64,000 bases of DNA, taken from positions 5,782,014-5,846,013 of the forward strand of contig JADCRB010000002.1 of NCBI GenBank assembly GCA_021464245.1. Reading direction: 5' to 3'. The position numbers and the translations under genes are program-made. Of the stretch, positions 1 to 13,797 are shown piece after piece. Origin of the DNA: Carallia brachiata. Taxonomy: Eukaryota; Streptophyta; Magnoliopsida; Malpighiales; Rhizophoraceae. The notes under the pieces were generated by a model. The model saw nothing but the letters and a program-made list of their open reading frames with translations, did not search any database and was not told the DNA's origin. Positions within the stretch are counted from its first letter, which is position 1; each line of letters starts with the position of its first letter.

Positions 1-196
1 TACCAACGTCAGGACTAAATAGTAAAGTTAACCGCTCAGGTTTTTTCCGAGAAATTGAACTCGAAAAGCCATATAGGAGAGCAAGATCCACAAGCTAGTT
101 TTTTGAAGCCTTAACTTACATTTTCTTGTAAAATTTTTCTTATTGAAGCAAGATTTGGATACCTTATCAGTATTCCTTAACAACAAAACCCTAAAC

Positions 197-405
197 ACCA
201 ATGGCGGTTGATTCGGTCAAATTGTCTCAAAACGCAAGTATATTCTTTACAAAACCAACAGCCTGACCAAAGGAAAAAAAAAAAAAAAAAAAAAAGGGTA
301 GACTTACGTTTTTGGCTTCAAAGAGCCTTAGATGAAAACGATGGAATAAAGGGATATTTTAGTTATATACCCAAACGCCAAACTGGACACAGTTTGATTA
401 CATAG
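197..405 (+). repeat. Left arm of a ~200-bp inverted repeat
   Basis: The segment starting near the ATTCGGTCAAATTGTCTC motif and ending near CACAGTTTGATTAC reappears in reverse complement at about 1818-2005. The arms are diverged (a long A-run is inserted in this arm) and lie about 1.4 kb apart. The partner is the segment with GTAATCAAACTGTG at its left end. No clear terminal motif or target duplication was found, so the element class is unknown. Confidence 0.65.
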
Positions 406-1817
406 GACCTATACAATTCTTTCTTTTTCTTTTTGATTTGTTAGGACAGATTACTGGATGTGAAGAGTTCAGTAATTCTACCACCATCCGATCATGTAAC
501 CTTGGGGTTCATTGTAGTTTGAAAACAAATTGGCGTAAAGCTTACCATTTTCAACTGAAAAGTGACCTCATATTTGATAAAGAAGAAAGGGAAAAAAAAA
601 AAAAAAAAAACAGTTGGGTTAGATACCCATTACCACGTTCAACAAGAGAGTTGATTTGAAGTATAGTATAGTTTTTAAAATTGGATCAGATCATCATCGG
701 AAATGGGTTTGACTTTATGAGTCATCAGTCCAATCATTGGATTAATGGTCGAATTGTAAGTCAATTCTCTTTTTCTTTTTTTTTGAAAAAATAATTAATT
801 TTTATATTATATGAAAATAAATCAATATTATCAAAATAAAAGTAAAGCATAGGATTATATATTTCCATAAATTCTCTATTACGAGAGTCTTGGTCATTAG
901 ACAATTTTTCGTTTTTTTTTTTTGAGATATTCTAAAATTAGATTAATTGGTTTGAGGAAGGGTTATAGTGAAGGATATCAAGAATTTAAACATATAACTC
1001 CATTTTACTGCCATATTTCTATTGCTATCCAAACTACAAGTTCCGCGGCCATTAAACGTTTTTTTCTTATTACTTCAGAATCTCATTCCAGTAGTATAAT
1101 GTAAATAACATTACGTAAGAACTTTCTATATCAAAGTTCGTTAATAGTTTAGGCGTTGTTATAGCCTTGAGCTTCTATGATATCCAAAGAAAAAAAAAAA
1201 AAGAAAACAAAGTACATAAAGATTTTTTTTTTTTCCAACGGGGTGTTTCTTAGTTTTTGTCGGTTCTACACACAAAAAAAGAAAAAAAAAGGAGAGAGAG
1301 AAAGTTTAAATGTATAGTAATGCAGTAAGAGATGCATTACTATCCATATAATCTATCCAATATCTCATATGCTATTTTTTTTCTCTTTTTTGTTAAATGA
1401 ATCCAAAAGATCTTCAATCGGATCATGACATATCAATGCATGTTCACCACGTTACTCTTTGTCACTAAATTTTTCTTTAAAAAAAAGCCGAGAAATCACT
1501 GTTAGACTTGTAAAGTTTATGAAAAAGAAATAGTCGGCTACCTTAAATGTCCAAAAACAATGACGATGAATAAATAAACACCAAAATATGTACAATTACG
1601 ATAGGAGGATACCCCATGGGGGGAGATTGTGACCCCTAATGTGCACGAAGGCAATCCCCAATTTAATTGAACAAAGATAGGAAGAGTCTAAGAATAACTC
1701 ACCAACTGCCCTATTATTTTTTTTTTTACTACACCAACTGCCGTATTAGATGAACAAAGAACTTGCTTTCTCATGAACTTATTGTACAAAAGATTCATAT
1801 ATTAACATACTCTTAAG

Positions 1818-2005
1818 TAATCAAACTGTGTTTAGTTTGGCATTTAGGTAGAAAACTAAAATATCCCTTTATTCCATCGTTTTGATCTAAGGTGCTTTGA
1901 AGCCAACAACGCAAGTCTACCCAAGTTTTGTTCCTTTGGCTGTTGATTTTGTAAAGAATATACCAGCATTATGAGACAATTTGACCGAATAAACAACCAT
2001 TGGCG
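1818..2005 (-). repeat. Right arm of the ~200-bp inverted repeat
   Basis: This is the reverse-complement partner of the segment at about 197-405. Shared landmarks include the 'attccatcgttttgat' and 'tttgtaaagaatata' segments, seen inverted in the other arm. It could be a remnant of a foldback transposon or two inverted insertions of one repeat family. Confidence 0.65.
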
Positions 2006-2436
2006 AGCGAATACAATAACAATGACATTGTAATGTTCATCCACGCTGCACCCAGAACGAGTCCAATCGAATATTACAAAACATACACAACAGCTGGAGG
2101 GCCAGAGCACAAATCACCTCAGTATTAAGCATCCATCTTACAAGCTCCGTAGCATTTATTGCTTACCATAAATTTTGTTCCCAAGTTCTTCTCACTACTA
2201 CTGCAGACCTAGATATTGGCTAGCATTTTCGTTAACACTTGACAGGACTAACCGCCAAATATATGACATCTGTAATGAGAAATTTTTGTATGATGGATAT
2301 TTACAATGTTAAAAATTGGTATTAGAGCAAGATCAAGAATTCAAATCCCCCGAGTAACTTGAGGCGACGTTATTGCCTAAATAGGTTATTATTTCCTTTA
2401 GAACTTGATGAGACTAAACTTCAAAATCCCTTATGC

Positions 2437-2850
2437 CTACAATGAGTAGACGAGATTTTCATGAGATTTCACAGCTGATGCATCATACTTCACATTCGCC
2501 AGTATGTGAATACGGAGTCTTATAGGATCCCTGCAACTTTGAAGGTCGCAAGGGCCGGCTGCATGAACAAAGTCCCTGCTGTAAACAGGAAGCGTGCATC
2601 CGAGCTCCTCTCCCTCCTCAATGGCGGGCACCTTCAAGGACTTTTTGACACGACCAATCTTCCTCAAGGAACTCGTTCGCTGACAGGAGAGTTCAAGCGG
2701 TACAAAGCTTGCCAATCCTCTTTCTGCAGTGCGAATGCAGAGATTTTGTCAATGCCCGCCACAACCCTGTTCACCACTGATATTGACCATACCATATTGC
2801 CTCAGGCCTTCGAAACTCGTGGTGCCACCAACCCCAGCACTCGAGGTTAA
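2437..2850. other. GC-richer segment, possible gene fragment, unidentified
   Basis: Base composition rises sharply here compared with the AT-rich surroundings. Open frames exist on both strands: about 114 codons on plus from 2506, and about 92 codons on minus ending at 2437. I recognise no family in any frame, and the minus-strand frames switch around 2640-2760, as expected of a decayed exon or a retrocopy fragment. It could also be part of an unidentified repeat. I do not call it a gene. Confidence 0.3.
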
Positions 2851-3662
2851 AAGGCAACCTGTGAAAATATGGCTACCATCACACTTAATACTTTTCCACA
2901 ATTCCCTGGATTTCTACCTTCTCTGCAATGATTTATTGTTGCTCATATTTCTTTGTCAAACCCCAGATAAACCCCCTCAAATCACATTTCACAAGGCACA
3001 AGATTATATGATTATCTGTCCTGATAAGAACCTCATGAAGACCCTCCAAATAACATCCATTTACCGTGAAATAAAAACTACCGAACAACTTCTATTGGGC
3101 CAAACAGTCGTACCACCTCAACAAGCTCACTTGCAAAAAGTACGGAGAAAGAATCTAATTGACAACCACTGGAGATGCCAAATTTGCAGTTGTTTCATAG
3201 TTCATGTTAAGCAAAGAGCAGAAGCAGGCAGCATGAATGCCCAAATGTATCCAAAGACAATTTAACAACAGCAAACATGTTCTAGAATTATCTTTTTTAT
3301 GAACTTATTAGTTAATAATCGAGATTAGGACACCTCCGTTTTTCCTTTGTTCCCCGGTCCAAAGTCCGAACAGAAAAAGCAAATGTATTATGCATGTTTG
3401 GAAGACGAAATTTTTCCATATGACTCCAAAATCACAATTCACATAATCAAACTGTAAATAAATGTTTCCCAGAAGAGGGCGTCATCCACTTTCCAACATG
3501 CCACATAAGAGCTTGCAAATGGTCACAATGACTGAATCTAATTTATCTTCTAACATCAACAAGTCAAAAAACAAAAATAAAAAAGAACAGAAGTTTTCTA
3601 AGCAAAGGAATGATGATTTTAAAAAGCACCCACAAAATTGAATTTTTCCCACTGGAAACAGC

Positions 3663-5414
<1,752 letters not shown>

Positions 5415-5541
5415 GGCTGCAGGCGAATCGGAATTGGTAAGCTGGGAGACCTTGGCGGGGGCTTGACGGCTTACGGCTTTACAAATAACGGCGACCGGAG
5501 GGGAGAGACTGAAGCTGTTGGCTCTTATAGGGTGTAGAGAC

Positions 5542-5549
5542 TAGGGTTT
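5542..5549 (-). promoter_or_regulatory. Telo-box (AAACCCTA) in the RPS14 promoter
   Basis: On the minus strand the octamer AAACCCTA lies about 130 nt upstream of the RPS14 ATG, within a run reading AAAAAAACCCTAG. Telo-boxes are a known signature of plant ribosomal-protein and translation-factor promoters active in dividing cells. The assignment rests on the motif and its position. Confidence 0.7.
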
Positions 5550-6755
5550 TTTTGGTGGTAAAAAGTTCAATTATCTGTATTTACTTATAAGTCCCTGAAT
5601 TTTACATTTATTTTTGATATAGACCTCGGATTGTTTTTAAAAATTTTTTTGAACAAGGGAAAAAAAGTGTAGGTGGGTTAGTTATCGTATATGTGAGCCA
5701 AGACTGAGAATTTGGGTGTCAGTGATTAATATTCTCATTTAATCTTTTCATAGAGAGAACTCGTCACTTGAATACCGTTAGGTCCAAACGAGTCTCCCTC
5801 ATATTTGACTACAATGTTAACAAGTTTAAAATTTCATATCGTATTCACAACTTAAATCTCCACATTTAGGAGTGGTGTCAATGAAAAACTCGAACTCAAG
5901 CCAATAAAGAGAAAAGTACGTTATATCATTAACTAAGCTCTCACTGGAACGGTGACCTTGAATTTTCTTAATAATTTATTTTGGGGCTGTCTACTAAACT
6001 TAGAAATTAAAATCATATAATAAAATTAAATATGTTTATTTTTTTGTAATTGTTTAATTTTGTTAGAAGTCCATGTTTTTATGGTTTTAATCTCATTTAG
6101 AACAATATAATTTTATAATTTTAATAATTATATTATAAAGTGAAACGAAGTTATATGAGTTACTGGATAATTTAATTAAAAAAACAGATAAATGATTAGA
6201 TACTGTTAATAAGAATGTTTAGGTACTTTGAAATTACCTATGTGAAGCCACGCAATGTTGCCTCTATTAAAAACTTATAAATTTGACTCAATATAAATTA
6301 GATCATTAAAGTTCGTTTATTAGACAAGCTTGTTTCGGTGAAATTATTTAAAAAGCTTTGATAAAATAAATATTAGACTCGAAAATAATCTTGATTTTAA
6401 ATTCGTTTGTGAAACGAATTAAAATTTTACATTCCAAAATTTGATTCAACATAACCTTTTTTTTTTTTTTTTTTATCATAACCTACTCTAAACTTGTCTT
6501 TTCTTTTTTCACATATTAATTTATGAGTTGACCATAAACACAAACTTTGATATTTTAAGCTAAGTCTAGATGTAGAGGTGACAAAGAAGTTGAGAATGAA
6601 AAGTTTGGGTCGAATTTTTTTAGTTGACTATTTTGAGTTTAATTCATTCGGGTTATTTTGTATTTAAATCGCATTTTTTTGGTCGAGTTATAATTGATAC
6701 ACAAATTAGTGTCTAAAATGAATCATGTTAGTCTAGTTGACCACTAACCTTTATA

Positions 6756-7202
6756 CTGTGTTTGGATAAAATTCTCGCAGGAGAGGAAAGTGAGGGAGAG
6801 AAAAGTAGAGGAGAGGATCATTAAGGAGAGAGATGTTTTTATTCTTTCTTTTGTTTGGGAAGATGTAATAAAAGAGAGAAAAACTATAAATTCTTTTGTT
6901 TAGAAAAGGATAGAAAATGGAGGAGAGGAACATAAAATGAATTGGAATAACAATTTTATTTTTCATAATAAATTTTATTTAAATATTTTGTTCAGGTTAA
7001 ATTGTAATTTTTAAATTATGTGAGGAGTAATTGAGTCATTTAATAAATTTAATAGGGAAACTAACAATTGGTTTTGGTGAGGTAGGGAAAATTAGGGAAA
7101 TTAGAAAATTTTCTCTCCCACACTTTTCAAACATTTCCCAAACACAATAATTTGTCTTAATCTTCTCCCCACCCCCCCCCTTTTTCCCTCCTCCCAAACA
7201 CA
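6756..7202. mobile_element. MITE-like element with GTGTTTGG termini
   Basis: The segment opens with GTGTTTGG followed by purine-rich GAGAGGAAAG-type sequence. It closes with pyrimidine-rich CCCTCCTCCC followed by CCAAACAC, which is the inverse of the start. The inside is AT-rich and non-coding. This is the usual form of a small non-autonomous DNA element. I could not define a clean target-site duplication, so the boundaries are approximate. Confidence 0.45.
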
Positions 7203-7399
7203 ATGTTAAGGTTAGGGAGGAGGTTAGGAATTTTTCCATGCATTTTGCCCTATTTTGCACTTTTGTGGTGTTTTGGGATTTGCTCTCTTTCTCCATTAAT
7301 CTCGAACAAACAATTGTTAATGGTATAAAGTCTAATGTTGATAAAATATAAAGATTTGACATTATTTATAATACTTTTTTATCTTAATAATTTTTATGT

Positions 7400-8094
7400 A
7401 TCTTGATCAAAATAAACCTCTTCAATTCAGGTGATTATAAAAAATATATATATACAACTAATTCTGTTAGACCACAATTATTTTACGAGAAGATAATAAC
7501 TATAACAATAACTTTTATGTGTGAGAAGAGACAAAGTTAGGCAAAGCAATAAACTTATAAGTTCTTCAACAATATTGATCCCAATTATTTTGCTATCATA
7601 TGCATTGCAACTATTTTTATTGAGCATAATGATTTTTTTTGTTTTTTATTATCAATATTTTTTATGTGTCTAACTTCTCCAACTTTTTATTATTGATACA
7701 GATCAGACACTATATTCTAATAAAAAACCTAAAAACAAACGAAAAAGATGTGAAAATCAAAATGTGCATAATTCTATTTTGGCAGTCTACTAAAATAAAA
7801 TAATAAGAATGATTATAAGAGTATTAACATGATTTTTGTAGACGAGGAGGTCTCATTCTACAGATAATTTCTTAAATGATTATGGAAGCTACATTATGCA
7901 TTATTCATTATTTAAATTTCTCTGATTTTTTTTTTTTTTTAATTTATGAGGGTGTGTCACTTCCAATTGGCATTATGATAGCTTCCGAACTTTGTTGTCT
8001 ATGGGTACCAATATTGTAAGTTCTTTAGACAATTAACTTATAAATATTTATTAAAATTAAAAAAACATGCACGAACGTGTGCCTTAGAAACTCG
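7400..8094 (+). repeat. Long direct repeat, left copy, Helitron-like 3' end
   Basis: This stretch is repeated in the same orientation at about 12890-13595. Shared landmarks in order are the GAGAAGACAATAACTATAAC type segment, GTGTGAGAAGAGAC, and a GGTGTGTCACTTCCAAT segment. Both copies end in a short hairpin (GCACG-aa/ag-CGTGT) followed about 10 nt later by CTCG here and CTAG in the right copy. A terminal hairpin plus CTRR is the known signature of a Helitron 3' end. Here CTAG has mutated to CTCG. Confidence 0.45.
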
Positions 8095-8832
8095 TTAATA
8101 ACAAAAAACGTGTTAACCTAATCTTTCTTTTATTAATATGCAATAATTCTAAGAGTTCAATCCTTTATAGTACAATCAATTCATCCCCTAACGCAATAAA
8201 AAAAAAAAATTGCACAAGCACGGGTTGTTTTATTTATATCATAATATGAGAATTTTAATATAAAATAATAAAATGAATAATAATATGATAATAATATTAA
8301 TTATAATATCATAAAATTAGAAAATGTAATTACAAATGCAGTGAGCTCTTGAAAATCCCTACAAAAAAAAAAAAAGGGAAGAGGAATAGGAAGATGAAGA
8401 GTAAAGGTGTTACTGGTGCTTTTGGACTTTTTAAGAAGGCCGAACTCAATAACGACAAAAAAAGGCTGACTTTTTGCTAAGCTTTTAAGTGTCTTGTGAG
8501 TAGTTTAATCAAATTAGAATTGAATGATTAATATTTGATTAAAAATTAAAAATATAATAGTTAAATTAATAAAAAAAACTTAAAATCCTATATTTTAGGA
8601 AGCATATCACATAATCTAGGTCAAACAACAGATATAGTTAATGTTTAACCATTATTATTACTATTATTATTAAATGGTATTATTATTAAATAATGTCATG
8701 ACTTAATACCCTACTCTATTGGAATTAGGTCACTCTAATTAGTTGTTTGTACTTCGATTGAAAATTAAATACAAGACTTTTAGGCTTATAAATGATTATA
8801 GTATCAATTGAATAATAACTCATTGACACGCA

Positions 8833-10621
8833 GGAATTTATAAATTTATGTGCACCAAATATAATAATATATATTTTTTGATATCTTAGTTATACAGCAG
8901 AATTGACTAATTTTATCAAGAAAAATTTTGCTCAAAAATATTTTCATAGGCAAATTATTTTTCAAAAAACAAACAAGCTCTTATTTTCTATCATACAAAT
9001 TTTTTTATTTCTTTAGGAGTAAGCATCAAAACGAATAGATTTGTTTAATAATTTTTTTAAGAGAATTTCAAATTTCAGGCTACTATTATAAATAGTTAAA
9101 AGAAAGTTAATTAGCTCAAATTTATAAAAAAGATAATAGAATTAAAAAAAACTCAAATTCATAATGAGGTAATAGACTTGAAGAAAAACTCAAATTCATG
9201 AGGAGATAATAGAATTTAAAAAAAAAAATTAAGATTTTACTTGAAAAAACAAAGTTAAAGGACTAGTAAGAGCATTACTACCAGATGAATAATGAAATTG
9301 TGGTAAAAGCCTACATCAAGTCCCCAATAGTACTCAAGTCATATGACCTTTTCCATAGCAAACGACTCTGGATGCAGAACCTTGTGTTTATAAACAGTTA
9401 CTTCAATGTCCATGATATCAGGATTGGAATTCTGAGACTCTTGAGTTGTAAATTGGCCGAATATTGTTCTCTTGACAAAGTTACTATTGATAGGGACTCC
9501 AACATATGTGGTCTACTTAAAATGGAAGAACCTTAAATAAAGGTAGAAAGATCATTTTATTTCAAAATAATGCGATTCTTAGATAGTTTAGACTTTGTTA
9601 CCAACTTCTTTTCCAAGAATAGCCATAGGGTGCCTTTTCCTGCATTAATCATTGAGGCGCTTGAGCTTGTTGCATGCCTAGGAGAAACTCATCTCCATTA
9701 CATTTATAATCTACATAAATGTCCAGTCCAGGTATATAATGTTGTCCTCTAGTGATTTTACCTCTCCCCACTGAATCAGAATAGTGGACATCTTAGGATA
9801 GAGAATCCCATTACTCTTAAAAGTTAGAGTGACTTCTTTTTGGCCATTACGGGTCGGGACAATGGTTGAGAGTTGATCAATAACACTCATACCTCTAGTA
9901 GCAACCAGATTGCCTTTCACTTTGCAAAATTGCATCGTAAAATTGTTGGAATGATTGAATTCCCATGATGATTCAATCATATGACAGGAAATTTTTTGGC
10001 AGAAAGTTCCTTCTTGATTAAGAGAGGCATTGTGAAGATGGAGTGCATAAGATGAAGGAGAAGATAATGATTGTTTACAAATAATAATTACTGGTCCAAA
10101 AGATCTGTTCTTGAAACAACGATGATAAAAAAACATTACATCTTTTAACTTTAATATATATTATGTATGATGGGTTGAAGCTAAATTTTAAATGTGTTGT
10201 AGATGAAGTTGGGCTCTGCTTGGTGCATATACTTTGTTCCAAAAGTAGATTATGGTTCTATTTGTGTTTAGGTTAATTTGAGTTGATATGTTCAGTGTGT
10301 GAGAACCATTGAACAGTTTTGATTCTTTTTTCATGGCGTTTAATGCAGCTCATGGTTGCTACCACCTTGGTTTATTGTATAGTAGACTTCAACAAATATA
10401 TCTTGATAGTTTTTATAAGAGTATTAGATAATCATATAAATATATTTTATAATTTTTAGATAAAAATTGTGGTCAAATTGATTATTTTGAATCCTTATTT
10501 AATTATATTTTGATTATATATATAGTCTTTATATAAGTATTAGATTCAATTGTAAATTTTTAATAGAACTTCTACCAAATATATGTTGATGATGATAGGT
10601 TAATTTAAATGATACAATTTA
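8833..10621 (+). repeat. Tandem duplication unit 1 (~1.8 kb)
   Basis: The unit starting near AATTTATGTGCACCAAAT is repeated directly after itself at about 10622-12448. Homology continues through the whole unit, with many substitutions and small indels, so the duplication is old. Both units carry the same remnants of a minus-strand reading frame, better preserved in this unit. Confidence 0.75.
9711..10136 (-). CDS. Repeat-borne hypothetical ORF, 141 codons
   Basis: An open frame of 141 codons sits inside tandem unit 1. The corresponding part of unit 2 (about 11530-11950) is broken by stops and frameshifts. The product has a Ser-rich N-terminal half, then a segment around VKGNLVATRGMSVIDQL, and ends DWTFM before a stop. 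Degenerate coding-like sequence continues on the minus strand down to about 9280, so this may be one exon or fragment of a larger repeat-encoded protein. I recognise no family. Survival in one copy only suggests decay rather than selection. Confidence 0.3.
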   Translation of the reverse strand: MFFYHRCFKNRSFGPVIIICKQSLSSPSSYALHLHNASLNQEGTFCQKISCHMIESSWEFNHSNNFTMQFCKVKGNLVATRGMSVIDQLSTIVPTRNGQKEVTLTFKSNGILYPKMSTILIQWGEVKSLEDNIIYLDWTFM

Positions 10622-12448
10622 TGTGTAGAATTGTAAATTTATGTGCATCAAATACAAGAACAAATTTTTTTAGTATCTTAGTTAAATAGCAGAATTAACT
10701 AATTTTATTAAAAAATTTTGCTTAAAAATATTTTCACAAGAAAATTATTTTTGGAAAAACAAACAAGCTCTTATTTTTCATGATACAAAATTTTTTTACT
10801 TTATTAGGGATAATCGTCAAAACGAAAAGATTTTTTAATAATTTTTTAAAGAAAAATTCAAATTTCAGCCTATCATTACAAATAATTAAAAGAAAGTTAA
10901 TTAGCTCAAATTTATAATGACATAGTAGAATTAAAAAAAAAACTCAAATTTATAAGGAGAATAAAATAAAGAAAAACTAAATTCATAAGGAGATAATAGA
11001 ATGTTTTTTAAAAAAATTAGTTTAAAATTTTATTTGAGAAAACAAAGTTAAAGGACTGGTAAGGGTTTACTACCAAATGGCTACTCAAGAATAGTGAGAT
11101 TGAGGTAAAAGCCCATATCAAGTCCCCAACAGTACTTAAGTTGTTTAACCTTTCCCACCACAAATAACTCTGGATACAGAACCTTATGTTCATAAACAGT
11201 TATTTCAATGTTCATGACATTAGGATTGGAATTTTGAGAATCTTGGGTTATAAATTGGCCGAATATTGTTTTATTGACAAAGTTGCTATTGATAGAAACT
11301 TCAAAGTTTGTGGCCTATTTAAAAGGGAAGAACTTTGAATAAAGGTATAAAGATCATCTTGTTTCAAAATAATGCAACTCTTGGATAGTTTAGACTTTAT
11401 TACCAACTTAACTTCCAAGAATAGCCACATAAGAGCCTCTTCCTGCGTTAATCCTTGAGGCAATTGAGCTTGTTGCATGCCTAGGAGAAGCTGATCTCTA
11501 TTCTATTCACAATCCACATAAATGTCTAGTTCAAGCATATAATGTTGTCCTTTGGTGCATCTTACCTCTCCCTACTGAGTCAAAATAATATATATCTTAG
11601 GATAGAAAATTCCATCACTCTTGAAAGTTAGAGTGACTTCTTTTTTGCCATTACGAGTTAGGACAATGGTTGAGAGTTGATCAATAATATCTACACCTCT
11701 AATAACAACCAGATTACCTTTCACTTGGGGAAGCATTGCATCATAAAATTGTTGGGAATGGTTGAACTCCTATGATGATTTGATTATGCCTCGGGAAATT
11801 TTTTTGGAGGAAAGTTCCTTCCTAATTAAGAGAGGCATTGTGAAGATGGAGCTGTGTAAGATGAAGGAAAAGATGATGATAATTGTTTATATATAATAAT
11901 GACTAGTCTAAAAGATCTGTTCTTGAAATAACGATAATAAAAAATGTTGCATCTTTTAAGTTTAATATTTATTATGTATGATTGGTTAAAACTAAATTTT
12001 AAATGTGTTCTAGATGCAGTTGGGCTTTGCTTGGTACATATACTTTATTCTAAAAGTAGATTATGGTTTTGTTTGTGTTCAGGTTAAATTAAATTGATAT
12101 ATTCAGTGTGTGAGAACCATTGAAGAATTCTGATTCTTTTCTCATGGCTGCTCAATGCAACTTATGGTTGCTACCACCTTGGTCTTATTATACAGTAGAC
12201 TTTATATATATTTTACTTTTCAAATAGAGATTGCCATCAAATTAGTTATTTTGAATCCTTATTTAATTATATTTTAATTATGTATATAATCTTTATATGA
12301 GTATTAAATTTAATTGTCAATTTTTAATAGAACTCCTACCAAATATATTTTGATAGTCTTTATAGAAGTATTAAATTTAATTGTCAACTTTTAGTGAAAC
12401 ACTCACCAAATATATGTTAATGATGATCGGTTAATTTAAATGATACAA
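10622..12448 (+). repeat. Tandem duplication unit 2 (~1.8 kb)
   Basis: This is the second, more degenerate unit of the tandem duplication with 8833-10621. It also holds extra short internal repeats of the form AATAGAACTYCYACCAAATAT around 12320-12420. A further copy of that motif is seen near 12850, so short duplications were nested after the large one. Confidence 0.75.
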
Positions 12449-12522
12449 TATTATTATCGCTCTACTTTTTTGGTCAAGTTTTCCCCAATCGCTAAGGTGA
12501 TGATTAGTTAATTTAAATAAGA

Positions 12523-12526
<4 letters not shown>

Positions 12527-12560
<34 letters not shown>
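12527..12560. repeat. (ATT)n microsatellite
   Basis: About eleven perfect ATT units, just outside tandem unit 2. Confidence 0.9.
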
Positions 12561-12561
<1 letters not shown>

Positions 12562-12889
12562 CATTATCATATTGTCAACAGTGTATTGATGTTTCACTGA
12601 TGTCTCTGGACCATAATTATTTTGCGAGAAGACAATAAATATTATAGTAGCTTATCTATGCAAGTAGAGACGAATTTAACTTTTCACTTTCTTACTTTAT
12701 ATCATACTTCATAGATAGATAATCATCAATTTTTTTATACTTTTTAGCGAGAGATTACCGTTAAATTGATTACTTTGAATCATTATTCAATTATATTATG
12801 ATTATGTGTATAGTCTTTATATGAATATTAAATTCAATTGTCAATTTTTAATAGAACTTCCACCAAATATATCTTGATTGTTTTTATAT

Positions 12890-13595
12890 ATCTTGGTCAA
12901 AATAAATCTATTCAGTTCAAGTGATTATAATATATATACATTTTATTCTGCTTGAACACAATTATTTTGCGAGAAGACAATAACTATAACAGTAACTTTT
13001 TTGTGTGAGAAGAGACCAAGCTAGGCAGAGAAAATGATCAGTTTGCAAATTCTTTAACAAAGATAACCCCAATTTTGTTACTGTATGTGTTGTCACTGTT
13101 TTTTATTGAGCATATTGATTTTTTTTTATTATTAATATTTTTTTATGTATCATGGGGTACTTTCTAATAAAAATCTAAAAATAGACCAGAAGGATGTAAA
13201 ATTCAAAGTGTGCATAATTTGACTTTGACAGTCTGTTAATATAAAAAATAAGAATGATTATAAGAGTATTAACAACATTCTTGGAGATGAAGGCATCTTA
13301 TTTTACAGATAATTTTTTAAATGATTATCGAAGTCACAATATGCATTATTCTTTATTTAAATTTCTCTTATTTTTCTTTTTTTTTTTTTTTTTCAATATA
13401 TGATGGTGTGTCACTTCCAATTTGTAATGTGATAGCTTTCGAACTTTGTTATTTATGGGTACCAATATTATAAGTTCTCTCAACAATTAACTCTACTTTT
13501 TTTATTTTATTGAAATTCAATATTAAATTATTAAGATTATAAATATTTATTAAAATTAAAAAAAACATGCACGAGCGTGTGGTCTTAAAAACTAG
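12890..13595 (+). repeat. Long direct repeat, right copy, Helitron-like 3' end with CTAG
   Basis: This is the partner of 7400-8094, with the same order of landmarks. It ends in the hairpin GCACGAGCGTGT, then GGTCTTAAAAA and CTAG, followed by T. That is a good match to a Helitron 3' terminus (hairpin, about 10 nt, CTRR, host T). The two copies, about 5.5 kb apart, could be two related Helitron ends with the tandem-duplicated block between them. No Rep/helicase coding was seen, so any element would be non-autonomous. Confidence 0.45.
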
Positions 13596-13797
13596 TTCGT
13601 GTATGTAGTCTTAAAAAGATAACTTTTATAGAGGGCAATTACGTGGCTTAACCTTATATGATGCTAACCTGGGCTCACATTTATGGATGGCTAGGATGAG
13701 ATGAGTTACATGAGGTTAATTGTATAATTTTGAAATTAAAAAATATGTAAGCAATTAGTAATTGAAAGAAAAAAAGGAAATTAGGTATTAAAGAGAA

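Larger units (their letters stand above)
1..2436. other. Intergenic, no gene recognised
   Basis: AT-rich DNA with many poly-A/T runs. The short open frames here are interrupted, have no recognisable family, and several are driven by poly-lysine from A-runs. The only structure I can support is an inverted repeat with arms at about 197-405 and 1818-2005, listed separately. Confidence 0.6.
5560..8816. other. Repeat-rich intergenic DNA
   Basis: Very AT-rich, with no supported gene. It contains a MITE-like segment at about 6756-7202 and the left copy of a long direct repeat at about 7400-8094, both listed separately. Short open frames on either strand are low-complexity (Phe/Leu/Lys/Asn-rich) and match nothing I know. 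Confidence 0.55.

Noticed and set aside
208..659. Short plus-strand open frames with Lys runs
   Set aside because: The Lys runs are translated poly-A, the left one overlaps the inverted repeat, and neither has a recognisable domain.
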